This document shows, one piece after another, positions 33,909 through 42,460 of a stretch of 64,000 bases of DNA. A model generated the notes under the pieces. That model searched no databases. It saw only the letters and a list, made by a program, of their open reading frames with translations, and was not told where the DNA came from. The stretch comes from Bacillus changyiensis (GTDB taxonomy: Bacteria > Bacillota > Bacilli > Bacillales > Bacillaceae). The stretch lies in contig NZ_JAQFWW010000002.1 of the NCBI RefSeq assembly GCF_027706145.1, forward strand, positions 186,001 to 250,000. Reading direction: 5' to 3'. The position numbers and the translations under genes were made by a program. The first letter of the stretch is position 1. Each line of letters begins with the position of its first letter.

Positions 33909-34520
33909 TCAATCGTTTTCTTTTATCATACACCTATCATCTGATATGTCAGTGCTTTTTTTCTGTTTAAAAACATTCGCACTTCTTGCATATTCAATAT
34001 CTTTAATGTTCAGCCTGAAATTGACCACTCTTGCAACCGCAAACAAATAATCTGACAGTCTATTTAAGTAGTAAAGCAACACTTCACGAGTCTCTGTTGT
34101 TTTCATTAACGATACTAGCAACCGCTCCGCCCGGCGTGCAATTGTTCTGGCAACATGCAAATACGCCGCTGCGTTTGAACCGCCTGGAAGAATGAATTTT
34201 TCAAGCTCAGGCGCTTCTTCACTGTATACATCAATTCGCTTTTCTAAAAATGTGACAGCTTCTTCTTGAAGTTTCTCATTACCGTTCGGAGAAAGATGAG
34301 CCAATTCACTTCCACAGTCAAACAGTTCGTGCTGTATCTTTAAGAGCTCACTTTTTATATCGCTTAAGTTTTTTGAATGAAGTTCAGCGCCAGCAAGACC
34401 GATAAAGCTGTTCAGTTCATCAACTGTTCCATAGCATTCGACCATAAGATCGTCTTTGTCAACACGTCCACCGATCACATGCGTTTTTCCTTTATCCCCT
34501 GTTTTTGTATACAGCTTCAT
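33909..34520 (-). CDS. yvqK: Cob(I)alamin adenosyltransferase, PduO type (YvqK)
   Basis: Converts cob(I)alamin plus ATP to adenosylcobalamin. About 203 residues from the ATG at 34520 (MKLYTKTGDKGKTHV), preceded by AAAGGGG; an upstream ATG at 34556 lies inside btuD. Family motifs are TKTGDKG, the ATP-site RTIARRAERLL and YLNRLSDYLFAVAR. Last core gene of the B12 uptake operon; its start overlaps the btuD stop region by four bases. Confidence 0.93.
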   Translation of the reverse strand: MKLYTKTGDKGKTHVIGGRVDKDDLMVECYGTVDELNSFIGLAGAELHSKNLSDIKSELLKIQHELFDCGSELAHLSPNGNEKLQEEAVTFLEKRIDVYSEEAPELEKFILPGGSNAAAYLHVARTIARRAERLLVSLMKTTETREVLLYYLNRLSDYLFAVARVVNFRLNIKDIEYARSANVFKQKKSTDISDDRCMIKEND

Positions 34521-35869
34521 GATTTTTTCCCCTTTCTGATCGCTTCTTTTACACATTGATAGACACTCTGGCTGATGAATAAACCAAACGGTGCAGTCTT
34601 TAAAGCGCAGTCAAATGACGCACCACTTCCATCTGCAACAATCACCACATGGTCTAACTGACCGGTTGACATATCGTTTGAAAAGTCTTTTGTCGCCTCA
34701 ACCTTTGCTTCAGTCACGGTCATGAAAGCCTGAACAAAAGCTTGTTCAGATAGTTCCCCATTGATCATCAGCCAAATCGTAATAGAGTCAGCAGCGGCTA
34801 TCACCGCGATCAAAATTGAAATGGGACCTACCGAAACCGGTCGGAAAGCAATATGTTTCGGTTTTGCAGCTGTCAATGTCATACAGACAGAATCCTTTTC
34901 AGGAAGTAAACTTTGAAGATCTTCTTGCATATCTGGAGTAAACCGGCTGATAAACGTTTGTTTCCAGCCAATACCTGCCCCAATAGATGCCGATGACAGA
35001 ACACGAAGCGGTTTCTCTGTCTGCAAAACCAGACCTTCAGTGGTTACTTCAAGCAGTTCTGCAAATGGGACTGCTTGATTTGGTTTTGCTTTTCTTTCGG
35101 GATCAATCGTGATTTGCGGATTAGACCGATTCGGATGATCCAATTGTTTAACAACTGTCTCATACACATCATTGAGTTTTTTTTCTTGAATTAATTTCTC
35201 AGGTGTCTGAAGCTCCTCAATTTCACCACGTTTGAGTAATAGAATCCGATCACAGTAAAGACTTGCCACATTTACATCATGAAATATACTAATGACCGTA
35301 AGCTCCTGTTCAATAGAAAGCGTTTTGATGAGATCAAGTAGCTGTTTTTGATAGGAAAGATCTAAAAAATTGGTCGGTTCATCTAGAAGAAGAATGGAAG
35401 GCTCCTGTGCTAAAGCTTGTGCTAAAAAAACACGCTGCTGTTCTCCCCCGCTCAGTTCATGGATGAAACGGCTAGCGAATGAAAGAATACCGGTCTGCTT
35501 CATCACTTTTTGGACAATTTGTTTGTCTTGTTCAGTTGATTGTCTAAACAATCCTTTTTGATAAGGATATCGTCCAAATAAAACCGTTTGCTGGACAGTA
35601 AAAGGAAAAGCCTGCTCTGTTTTTTGTGGAAGCACAGCCATCATTCGCGCTAAATTCTTTGGATGATAGGAATCAACAGGTTTTCCTGCTAGGTTGACAG
35701 ACCCCTCTGAAGCTGTCAATGTCCCACCTAGCATCTTCAAAAGCGTCGTTTTTCCACTTCCATTCGGCCCTAATATCCCAAAAAACTCCCCTTTTGACAC
35801 TGAAAAATTGATATGTTTGACGACATCTTTTCGTCCATAACCACCAGACATATTACGAACGTCCAACAT
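34517..35869 (-). CDS. btuD: Cobalamin ABC transporter ATPase fused to a CbiZ-type amidohydrolase (YvrA)
   Basis: About 450 residues from the ATG at 35869, preceded by GGAGG. Residues 1 to ~250 are a BtuD-type ATPase: Walker A GPNGSGKTT, signature LSGGEQQRVF, Walker B ILLLDEPTNFLD and switch SIFHDVN. Residues ~270-450 resemble CbiZ, adenosylcobinamide amidohydrolase, used to salvage cobinamides: VLSSASIGAGIGWKQ, MTLTAAKPK, FMTVTEAKVEATKDF and DHVVIVADGSG. B. subtilis YvrA is a similar long protein. Fusion of importer and salvage enzyme fits the operon content. The CbiZ motif match is by eye. Confidence 0.85.
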   Translation of the reverse strand: MLDVRNMSGGYGRKDVVKHINFSVSKGEFFGILGPNGSGKTTLLKMLGGTLTASEGSVNLAGKPVDSYHPKNLARMMAVLPQKTEQAFPFTVQQTVLFGRYPYQKGLFRQSTEQDKQIVQKVMKQTGILSFASRFIHELSGGEQQRVFLAQALAQEPSILLLDEPTNFLDLSYQKQLLDLIKTLSIEQELTVISIFHDVNVASLYCDRILLLKRGEIEELQTPEKLIQEKKLNDVYETVVKQLDHPNRSNPQITIDPERKAKPNQAVPFAELLEVTTEGLVLQTEKPLRVLSSASIGAGIGWKQTFISRFTPDMQEDLQSLLPEKDSVCMTLTAAKPKHIAFRPVSVGPISILIAVIAAADSITIWLMINGELSEQAFVQAFMTVTEAKVEATKDFSNDMSTGQLDHVVIVADGSGASFDCALKTAPFGLFISQSVYQCVKEAIRKGKKS

Positions 35870-36926
35870 TGTACATTCCTCCACGCTGCCGTTGAATTAA
35901 TATGATTCCAAATATAGGCGCTCCAATTAATGCTGTTATAATTCCGATTGGTAATTCGGATGGCTCAATAATCGTCCGTGCCAATAAATCTGCAAGCACA
36001 AGAAAACCAGCACCATTTAAAATAGATAGTGGCAATAGATGTCTGTGATCAGTTCCCCATAATAATCGAAGCAGATGTGGTATAACAAGCCCGACAAAAC
36101 CAATGGTTCCTGAGACAGCAACTGCTGCGCCTGTTAATATAGAACCTGAGACAAGCACAACAATTTTCCGTTTATTGACATCAACACCAAGCTGTCTTGC
36201 TTTTTCCTCTCCATATGTCATGATGTTTAGTTCTCTCCCATTTAACAACAATCCAATCATTCCACAAACAAAAAAGGGAAGAAAGAGGAGAACATAGCTC
36301 CATCCTCTCATTGACACACTTCCAAGCAGCCAATGAATGATTGGTTTTAAATCGTCACCTGTTAGGGCAATCATTAAAGAAATGAGCGCACCTAGAAATG
36401 AACTCATCATAATACCAGTTAAGATCAATGAAGACAGTGAAAGTGAAGGATGTGCCAACCGGGCAAAGAACAAAACGAGCATCATCACAATGACAGCAGA
36501 TATTACACTTAAAAATGGGAGGGTAAAACCTGCAATAACCGGCAGCTGGATGCCGAAAAACAATGTAACAACAGCTCCAACTGCCGCACCTGAAGAGACA
36601 CCTAATGTGTAAGGATCTGCGAGTGGATTTTTCAGCAGTCCTTGAAATCCCGCTCCTGCTACAGCCAGTGCTGCACCAACAAGTGCAGCCAGAATCACTC
36701 TTGGAAGCCTGATTCTCATAATGATATTCACTTCTGTTTGATCGACCGTGATTCCTTGAATGTCGAACCATTCATGCATAAAAATCTTAAGTATAGTAGG
36801 AATGGGAATCTCCAAAGATCCAATAGAGATTCCCAACAGAATAGAGGCCGTCAGCATGATCACACTGATTAAATAAGCGATCGGCCGGTTATTTCTTATA
36901 AATGTCAGGGTAAATGGTTTTCGCAA
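35853..36926 (-). CDS. btuC: Cobalamin ABC transporter permease (YvrB/BtuC)
   Basis: FecCD-family membrane subunit, 357 residues with about ten hydrophobic segments. Signatures: RIRLPRVILAALVGAALAVAG, GFQGLLKNPLADPYTLGVS and GTIGFVGLVIPHLLRLLWG. It overlaps btuF upstream by 38 bases, and the end of the gene overlaps btuD by 17 bases, so the operon is tightly packed. Gene order btuF-btuC-btuD-yvqK matches B. subtilis yvrC-yvrB-yvrA-yvqK. Confidence 0.9.
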   Translation of the reverse strand: MRKPFTLTFIRNNRPIAYLISVIMLTASILLGISIGSLEIPIPTILKIFMHEWFDIQGITVDQTEVNIIMRIRLPRVILAALVGAALAVAGAGFQGLLKNPLADPYTLGVSSGAAVGAVVTLFFGIQLPVIAGFTLPFLSVISAVIVMMLVLFFARLAHPSLSLSSLILTGIMMSSFLGALISLMIALTGDDLKPIIHWLLGSVSMRGWSYVLLFLPFFVCGMIGLLLNGRELNIMTYGEEKARQLGVDVNKRKIVVLVSGSILTGAAVAVSGTIGFVGLVIPHLLRLLWGTDHRHLLPLSILNGAGFLVLADLLARTIIEPSELPIGIITALIGAPIFGIILIQRQRGGMYNVGRS

Positions 36927-37845
36927 GCTCCTCGACCCCTTTAATTAACCTTGGTCCAGGACGAGACACAAGGTCTTGATCCACGTTAAAGACTTGTTTA
37001 TTTTTAATAGCATTGACAGTACTCCAACCGCTTCGTTTTTTAATCTCCTCAACAGATGCAGCTCCAGTTGTTGTGATGATGACATCAGGATTCAACTTAA
37101 CAATCGCCTCTTCTGTCATCTTTGACCAGCCTTTTTGAGCTGATGCAGCGTTCTTTGCATGGATCACTTCTAGCATTTCATGCATAAATGTACCTTTTCC
37201 TGTCGTAAAAATCTCAGGAGCAGGAGATACTTGAACAAAAACTTTTTTTTGTTGCTCAGCAGAAATTCCTTCAGCTGTTTTTTGAATAGCTGCTAGATCA
37301 GATTTCATACTTTTTACAAGGTCTGTCGCCGCCTGTTTAGCGCCTGTTGCCTTTCCAATCAGTTTTATTGATTGATATGTTTCTTCAAAAGATGTAGCAT
37401 CATTCACAATAACCACCGTAATTCCTGCATCACGCAACTGGTTCAAACCTTCTTTGGCATTTTGCATTGATGATGCATGAGCCAAGACTAGATCAGGTTT
37501 TAAAGAAATAATTTTTTCTGTATTAAATTCCATGCTGCCAATCTTTTCAACTTTTTCAACTTCTTTTGGATATGTATCTAAGTCTGTTACACCGACTACT
37601 TTTTTTCCCAGTCCCAGTGCATATGTAATTTCTGTATTGCTCGGCATTAAAGAAACAATTCTTTTCGGTTCTTTTTCAACTTTAATTTCTTTTCCTGAAG
37701 CATCCTTTACACTGACCGGAAAAGCAGTTTCGGCTGTTTTTTCTTGATTTTTCTGCGTTTCAGTCGGGGCTTCTGCTTGTCCGCATCCACCAAGAACACC
37801 AACTGCTAAAAGCAGTGAAAATAATAAACCAACAAGCTTCTTCAT
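36889..37845 (-). CDS. btuF: Cobalamin-binding lipoprotein (YvrC/BtuF)
   Basis: Extracytoplasmic B12-binding protein, about 318 residues from the ATG at 37845 (MKKLVGLLFSLLLAVGVLGGC), with AAGGAGG upstream. The lipobox is LGGC. The mature part is a class III binding fold: PKRIVSLMPSNTEITYALG, KVEKIGSMEFNTEKIISLKPD and VVIVNDATSFEETYQSI. First gene of the operon; it follows a promoter and a short attenuator hairpin. Confidence 0.9.
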   Translation of the reverse strand: MKKLVGLLFSLLLAVGVLGGCGQAEAPTETQKNQEKTAETAFPVSVKDASGKEIKVEKEPKRIVSLMPSNTEITYALGLGKKVVGVTDLDTYPKEVEKVEKIGSMEFNTEKIISLKPDLVLAHASSMQNAKEGLNQLRDAGITVVIVNDATSFEETYQSIKLIGKATGAKQAATDLVKSMKSDLAAIQKTAEGISAEQQKKVFVQVSPAPEIFTTGKGTFMHEMLEVIHAKNAASAQKGWSKMTEEAIVKLNPDVIITTTGAASVEEIKKRSGWSTVNAIKNKQVFNVDQDLVSRPGPRLIKGVEELAKTIYPDIYKK

Positions 37846-37860
37846 GAATATTCCTCCTTT

Positions 37861-37913
37861 GAATAAAATAAAAAACATCTTTACTCTGAGTAAAGATGCA
37901 GATGCACTCTCAG
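37861..37913 (-). promoter_or_regulatory. Candidate transcription attenuator in the btuF leader
   Basis: On the minus strand CATCTTTACTC-AGAGTAAAGATG (37898-37876) forms an intrinsic terminator followed by TTTTTTATTTTATT, 31 bases before the btuF ATG. Upstream, CTGAG (37913-37909) can instead pair with CTCAG of the terminator's loop. The whole leader is only about 95 bases, too short for a cobalamin riboswitch. Confidence 0.5.
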
Positions 37914-37946
37914 CTATTCACACCTACTATACCTTTTTTCGGAATT

Positions 37947-37975
37947 ATTATACTATAACCGATTCGTGCTGTATA
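37947..37975 (-). promoter_or_regulatory. Promoter of the btu operon
   Basis: On the minus strand a perfect -10 TATAAT (37952-37947) is 17 bases from a -35 TATACA (37975-37970). Transcription would start near 37940. Confidence 0.6.
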
Positions 37976-37982
37976 TGCGTGA

Positions 37983-38009
37983 TCAAAGAAGCCACCGAGA
38001 ACCGGTGGC
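37983..38009 (-). terminator. Terminator of the yvrG-yvrHb operon
   Basis: GCCACCG and CGGTGGC form a GC-rich stem, followed on the minus strand by TTCTTTG; it lies just past the yvrG stop. Confidence 0.75.
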
Positions 38010-38021
38010 TGACTGATAAAG

Positions 38022-39767
38022 CTAGCTTTGTTTCTTAAACTCAATGGTAATTTCCGTTCCTTCTCCTGTTCTGCTGTCAACCTGGATACTTCCGTCATGG
38101 AGATGGACAAGCTCAAGAGCAATGGCCAGACCTAGCCCGCTCCCTTCGGTTGAATCTGTTGTATGTGTTCCCCGATAATAACGGTTAAATAAATTAGAAA
38201 CGGTTTTCGAATCCATTCCAATTCCATTGTCCTGAATCCGAAGTATGACATACTGCTGTGTTTCTTCAAGTGAAACTTTGATTTCCGTGCCTTTTTGATT
38301 ATGTTTAACCGCATTGGCGATGAGATTTTCCAAAATCCGTCTAAACCACCCCTGATCAATTGAAAACTCGGTATCTTCACATTGATAAACAAAAGACACA
38401 TCATAGCCTTCAGAAAACGGGTAGCGGTTAAATTCCTCTACATAGCGCGTTAAAAATGGCACTAGTCTGACTGTTTTCCGTTTAATCGGTAGTGCTGCAT
38501 TTTTTAATCGATACGTTAAGTTTAGATCTTCGATCAGCTGTGACATGTAACTCGATTTTTCTTTCATCACTTGGCCGATTTCACTAATTTCATCTTTTGT
38601 CCATTCGTATTGGGGAGATTCAAGCATCATGCTGTACCCATAGATTGTGCTTAGCGGCGTTTTTAAGTCATGTGATAGCCCTGCAATCCACTCTTCTCTA
38701 GTCGTCTGGATTTTTTTGCGATTTTGTTCATTTTCCTTTAATGTTTCAGTCAATTGCTCCATCGATTCGAATACTTCAGTAAACAGTCGGTAAGGCTGTT
38801 TTCTTTTCCTTTTATTATTCATGCTTTTCGGCCAACCTTTTCGGTTCTTTGGCTCTTCAAAATGCCCTTTAGATAGATTGACAATCCATTTAATTGTATG
38901 AATGATTGGCATACCAAATCGGAACGAGTACCAGAGTGTCATTCCTATCATGAATAATAGTAAACTGCCGATGACGATGAGAACAACTTTTAGAGCTAGG
39001 CCAATCATTGAACGATTGAATTCATGATCAGGGTTAAATATTGGATTTGGTGTAGCTGTGACAATCCATTCTGTATCACTTACACGTTGATATGAAAACT
39101 CATGTGCATAATTCCATGGTTTCGATTCATATTTTAAGATCTCTAATTCATTAATGCCTTCACTATAATCAATATTCGTATATAAGGAGTCTAAAAGCTG
39201 ACCTTTTATATTAAACACATATACAGATCCCTTGTTTTCTTTAATGAATTGAAGAGAGCTTTTTTTGTAAGAAGACAGTGTCTTGACATTTTTTTCTTCT
39301 CTCAGCAAATGAGACAAAATTTTGTCGCTTTTAGATTCCCATCCAAACAGAATGATATAGTCATGATCATTAAAATTTGCCGACCAATAATTCACTTTGT
39401 AATCTTTAATTCTCTTGTTTTCAAAGACGGTAAGTAGTTCTTCCCTCTGATATTTTTTTTGAATGTCATGAGGAAGGTGATAAGAATAGACGGTTTCTTC
39501 TTGCCCATTTAAGATTTGCAGCCAACCATCTTGCTTTTTAATTGCTGTTTTTAAGATATCTTCCATTTGCCAATTGCCATCATCATCAATAGATATCCAT
39601 GATTCAAACGTGTCTGAATTAGCTTTCGCTAAACCTGCATCAGCTTCACTCTGACTAAAGCGTAATGTGAAGAAAATGAGGGATAAGGACAAAACAGCAA
39701 GAACAAGCAATAATATAATGAAGATCTGGCCGACAAAATGAAGAATTAACTTCCCCCTAAGCTTCAT
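38022..39767 (-). CDS. yvrG: Sensor histidine kinase YvrG
   Basis: Membrane kinase of 581 residues: an N-terminal helix (FVGQIFIILLLVLAVLSLSLIFF), a large ~220-residue external sensor, a second helix (VVLIVIGSLLLFMIGMTLWYSF), linker, phospho-histidine in AGLSHDLKTPLS and ATP domain motifs NLIANAVKHNQKG and GSGLGLAIA. In B. subtilis YvrG/YvrHb is linked to cell-surface homeostasis. Overlaps its regulator gene by four bases. Confidence 0.9.
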   Translation of the reverse strand: MKLRGKLILHFVGQIFIILLLVLAVLSLSLIFFTLRFSQSEADAGLAKANSDTFESWISIDDDGNWQMEDILKTAIKKQDGWLQILNGQEETVYSYHLPHDIQKKYQREELLTVFENKRIKDYKVNYWSANFNDHDYIILFGWESKSDKILSHLLREEKNVKTLSSYKKSSLQFIKENKGSVYVFNIKGQLLDSLYTNIDYSEGINELEILKYESKPWNYAHEFSYQRVSDTEWIVTATPNPIFNPDHEFNRSMIGLALKVVLIVIGSLLLFMIGMTLWYSFRFGMPIIHTIKWIVNLSKGHFEEPKNRKGWPKSMNNKRKRKQPYRLFTEVFESMEQLTETLKENEQNRKKIQTTREEWIAGLSHDLKTPLSTIYGYSMMLESPQYEWTKDEISEIGQVMKEKSSYMSQLIEDLNLTYRLKNAALPIKRKTVRLVPFLTRYVEEFNRYPFSEGYDVSFVYQCEDTEFSIDQGWFRRILENLIANAVKHNQKGTEIKVSLEETQQYVILRIQDNGIGMDSKTVSNLFNRYYRGTHTTDSTEGSGLGLAIALELVHLHDGSIQVDSRTGEGTEITIEFKKQS

Positions 39768-40489
39768 CCTCGAATCTCTTTTCTTGCCATAATAGGAATA
39801 AATTTATAACCTAATCCACGGATTGTCACAATGTAATCAGGATTACTCGGGTCTTTTTCTATTTTTTCTCTTAGTTTTCGAATATGGACCATGACAGTGT
39901 TACTGTCACCATATGAAGGAACTCCCCAAACATTTTCGTAGATTTGGTCTTTTGAGAGCACGATGTTTGGATGGTCACAAAAGTATTGTAGAAGCTGAAG
40001 CAACTGTGCTGAACATCCGACAATTTCTCCGTCAACAACGAGCTCAGCAAAGTCTGGATAAAACGTAAAGCGCTCATATTCATATGATGTTTTTACCGTT
40101 ATAGCCCCTTGATTTTCTTGATAAGTCCTTTTTAAATGAGCTCTAACTCTAGCAATTAATTCAAGCGGATTAAAAGGTTTTGTAATATAGTCATCCGCTC
40201 CACAGTCAAATCCAGACAATTTATCAAGATCGGATGTTTTTGCGGTCAGAAAAAAGATCGGTGCATTTGTAAAACGGCGAATGTGAGGGGAAACTTCAAA
40301 ACCGGTCTGTCCCGGCATCATGACATCGAGAAGAATTAAATCTACGGTTTCCTTTTTTACGATTTCTAAAGCTTCTTCAGAACGATTTGCCGTTAATATT
40401 TGGGTGAAACCTTCTTTCTTGAGGACACGCCTTACCATTTGAACAATCGCATCTTCATCATCCACAATCAAAATCGTTGCATTCTCCAC
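39764..40489 (-). CDS. yvrHb: Response regulator YvrHb (OmpR family)
   Basis: Response regulator of 241 residues with a standard receiver (VDDED, acceptor aspartate in LILLDVMMPG, lysine in DYITKPF) and a winged-helix DNA-binding domain (SNTVMVHIRKLREKIE). First gene of the pair with yvrG. Target genes are not visible here; in B. subtilis several lie outside this locus. The sigO/rsoA genes found next to it there are absent. Confidence 0.9.
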   Translation of the reverse strand: MENATILIVDDEDAIVQMVRRVLKKEGFTQILTANRSEEALEIVKKETVDLILLDVMMPGQTGFEVSPHIRRFTNAPIFFLTAKTSDLDKLSGFDCGADDYITKPFNPLELIARVRAHLKRTYQENQGAITVKTSYEYERFTFYPDFAELVVDGEIVGCSAQLLQLLQYFCDHPNIVLSKDQIYENVWGVPSYGDSNTVMVHIRKLREKIEKDPSNPDYIVTIRGLGYKFIPIMARKEIRG

Positions 40490-40581
40490 TCTATTCTTTC
40501 CTTTCTTTCTATTTCTTTTTGTCCATCATTCATCATCTTACCATCAATTTTATTGATATCCATTAATTTTAGTAAAAAAAA

Positions 40582-40613
40582 TTAAAAAACAGACATCTTT
40601 TTGATGTCTGTTA
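40582..40613 (-). terminator. Terminator of the fhu operon
   Basis: AACAGACATC and GATGTCTGTT form a perfect stem with an A/T loop, followed on the minus strand by a T run; it overlaps the fhuC stop. Confidence 0.85.
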
Positions 40614-41423
40614 GCCAATTGCTAGCTTGCTACCTACTTTTCTTTCAATAAGGTCATATGTCAAACATACCGGTTTACCTGTATGCGGATCTTCTACGAT
40701 GACCGCATCAATCTGAAAAACTTTTTTCAAAACTTCTGTTTTCATCACTTCCTGTGGTGTACCCTCTTGTATGATTGTGCCACCATTCAATGCGACCATA
40801 TGATGTGCAAAACGGGCTGCATGATTCAAGTCATGGATGACCATCAAAATTGTTCGCCCTTCATCTCGGTTGAGTTTTTCTAATAGCTTGAGAATTTCCA
40901 GTTGATGAGCTAAGTCCAAGTAGGTTGTTGGTTCATCAAGTAGCAATAATTCTGTCTCTTGAGCAAGAGCCATGGCAATCCAAACGCGTTGGCGTTGTCC
41001 ACCAGAAAGAGCTTCAAGCGGGCGATTATAAAACGCCTCTACTCCAGTGACATGAAGCGACCATTCAATCATACGCCGGTCTACTGCCGACAGTCTGCCC
41101 ATTCCTTTTTGATGAGGAAATCGACCATATGAAACAAGTTCATATACAGTAAGACCATTAGGGGCCTCAGGTGTTTGTGGCAGGATCGCCAGCTGTTTGG
41201 CAATGGCTTTTGTCGACATTTGTTGAATAGCGCTGCCATTCAAGTAAACGGCCCCTGTCTTTGAACGATGAATTCTCGCCACAGTTTTTAAAATTGTTGA
41301 TTTTCCACAGCCATTTGGACCAATTAATGTCGTAATTTTTCCTTTAGGAATCTCAAGATTTAAGTTTTCGACAATCAGTTGCTCGCCATAGGCAATACCG
41401 AGCTCATTTGTTGAAAGAGACAT
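40611..41423 (-). CDS. fhuC: Hydroxamate siderophore ABC transporter ATPase FhuC
   Basis: A 270-residue FecE-type ATPase: Walker A GPNGCGKST, signature LSGGQRQRVW, Walker B LLLLDEPTTYLD, switch LMVIHDLN. It powers FhuBG import of ferric hydroxamates. It is a close paralogue of YusV in this window. Third gene of the fhuB-fhuG-fhuC operon, 17 bases after fhuG. The identification as Fhu rather than another siderophore system depends on synteny with yvrG. Confidence 0.85.
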   Translation of the reverse strand: MSLSTNELGIAYGEQLIVENLNLEIPKGKITTLIGPNGCGKSTILKTVARIHRSKTGAVYLNGSAIQQMSTKAIAKQLAILPQTPEAPNGLTVYELVSYGRFPHQKGMGRLSAVDRRMIEWSLHVTGVEAFYNRPLEALSGGQRQRVWIAMALAQETELLLLDEPTTYLDLAHQLEILKLLEKLNRDEGRTILMVIHDLNHAARFAHHMVALNGGTIIQEGTPQEVMKTEVLKKVFQIDAVIVEDPHTGKPVCLTYDLIERKVGSKLAIG

Positions 41424-41440
41424 TTTACCACCTTTCCTTT

Positions 41441-42460
41441 CTACTTTGTTTTCATCAACAAATAGATAAAATACGGCGCCCCTAACACAGAAATAACTAG
41501 CCCTACAGGAATTTCTGAAGGTGCCAAAATCATTCGTCCGATCAGATCAGCCAGCAAAAAAAGCAATGCTCCTAACAGTGCTGCTGTTGGAATCAAAAAC
41601 TGATGTTTTGGTCCGACGAGCCTTCTCGCAATATGTGGAGCAACAAGCCCAAGAAAGGTGATATTACCGGCTGCTGCTACAGAGGCGCCACTAAGAGCAG
41701 CGGCTGATAGAAGTAAAACAGCCCGTTCTTTTTCAACAGCCGTTCCAAGGCCAGTCGCAATCTGATTCCCTAAACTTAGGATATTTAAATAACGAGCTTT
41801 ATAGATGATAAATGGAATAAGGGCAACAATCCACGGAAAAACTGCCATAGCGATGTTCCAGTTCGTATTCCAAATATTCCCGGACAACCAGACGGTGGCT
41901 TGCATAAAATCGCTTGGGTCCATCTTTAGCTGCAACATTAAGACGGCCGCACTAAATGCTGCATTCACTCCAATACCAACTAAAACAAGGCGAACCGGAT
42001 TAAGCCCTTTTTTCCAGGCCAGAAAATAGATCAAAGCGATCGCAAAACACGCTCCCAAAAATGCAAATATCGGCAAAGAGAACACGAAGTTCGATTGCAA
42101 ATGATTGAGAGGCCCTTGAAAGAAGAAAATAAATAGGACAACGGCAAAACTTGCACCAGAGTTGATTCCTAGTATCCCTGGATCAGCTAGATCGTTTTGT
42201 GAAACACCTTGCCAGACAGCACCGGCAGTTGCAATTCCCGCCCCTACCAGAATGGCTACTACCATACGTGGTAGACGAAACTCAAACAAGACAAGCGCAT
42301 CCCGTGCTGTCCCCAGTCCAAAGAACGTTTTTATCGTATCAATCGGAGCGATTCTAATTTCACCTATATTGAGGCTTAATAAAAATATCATAACCATCAA
42401 TACAGTGATAAGGCTCATGATCATGACGGTACGGTTGATTTTTTTCTTTAGCATTTCCAT
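41441..42460 (-). CDS. fhuG: Hydroxamate siderophore ABC transporter permease FhuG
   Basis: FecCD-family membrane subunit, 339 residues. Signatures: FEFRLPRMVVAILVGAGIATAG, VWQGVSQNDLADPGILGI and GNITFLGLVAPHIARRLVG. It pairs with FhuB to form the translocation pathway. The start codon is one base from the end of fhuB. Confidence 0.85.
   Translation of the reverse strand: MEMLKKKINRTVMIMSLITVLMVMIFLLSLNIGEIRIAPIDTIKTFFGLGTARDALVLFEFRLPRMVVAILVGAGIATAGAVWQGVSQNDLADPGILGINSGASFAVVLFIFFFQGPLNHLQSNFVFSLPIFAFLGACFAIALIYFLAWKKGLNPVRLVLVGIGVNAAFSAAVLMLQLKMDPSDFMQATVWLSGNIWNTNWNIAMAVFPWIVALIPFIIYKARYLNILSLGNQIATGLGTAVEKERAVLLLSAAALSGASVAAAGNITFLGLVAPHIARRLVGPKHQFLIPTAALLGALLFLLADLIGRMILAPSEIPVGLVISVLGAPYFIYLLMKTK

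Noticed and set aside
37861-38020. Cobalamin or TPP riboswitch before btuF
   Set aside because: No GCCACTG B12 box and too little length; AGCTGAGAG recalls a thi-box piece but the other thi-box elements are missing.
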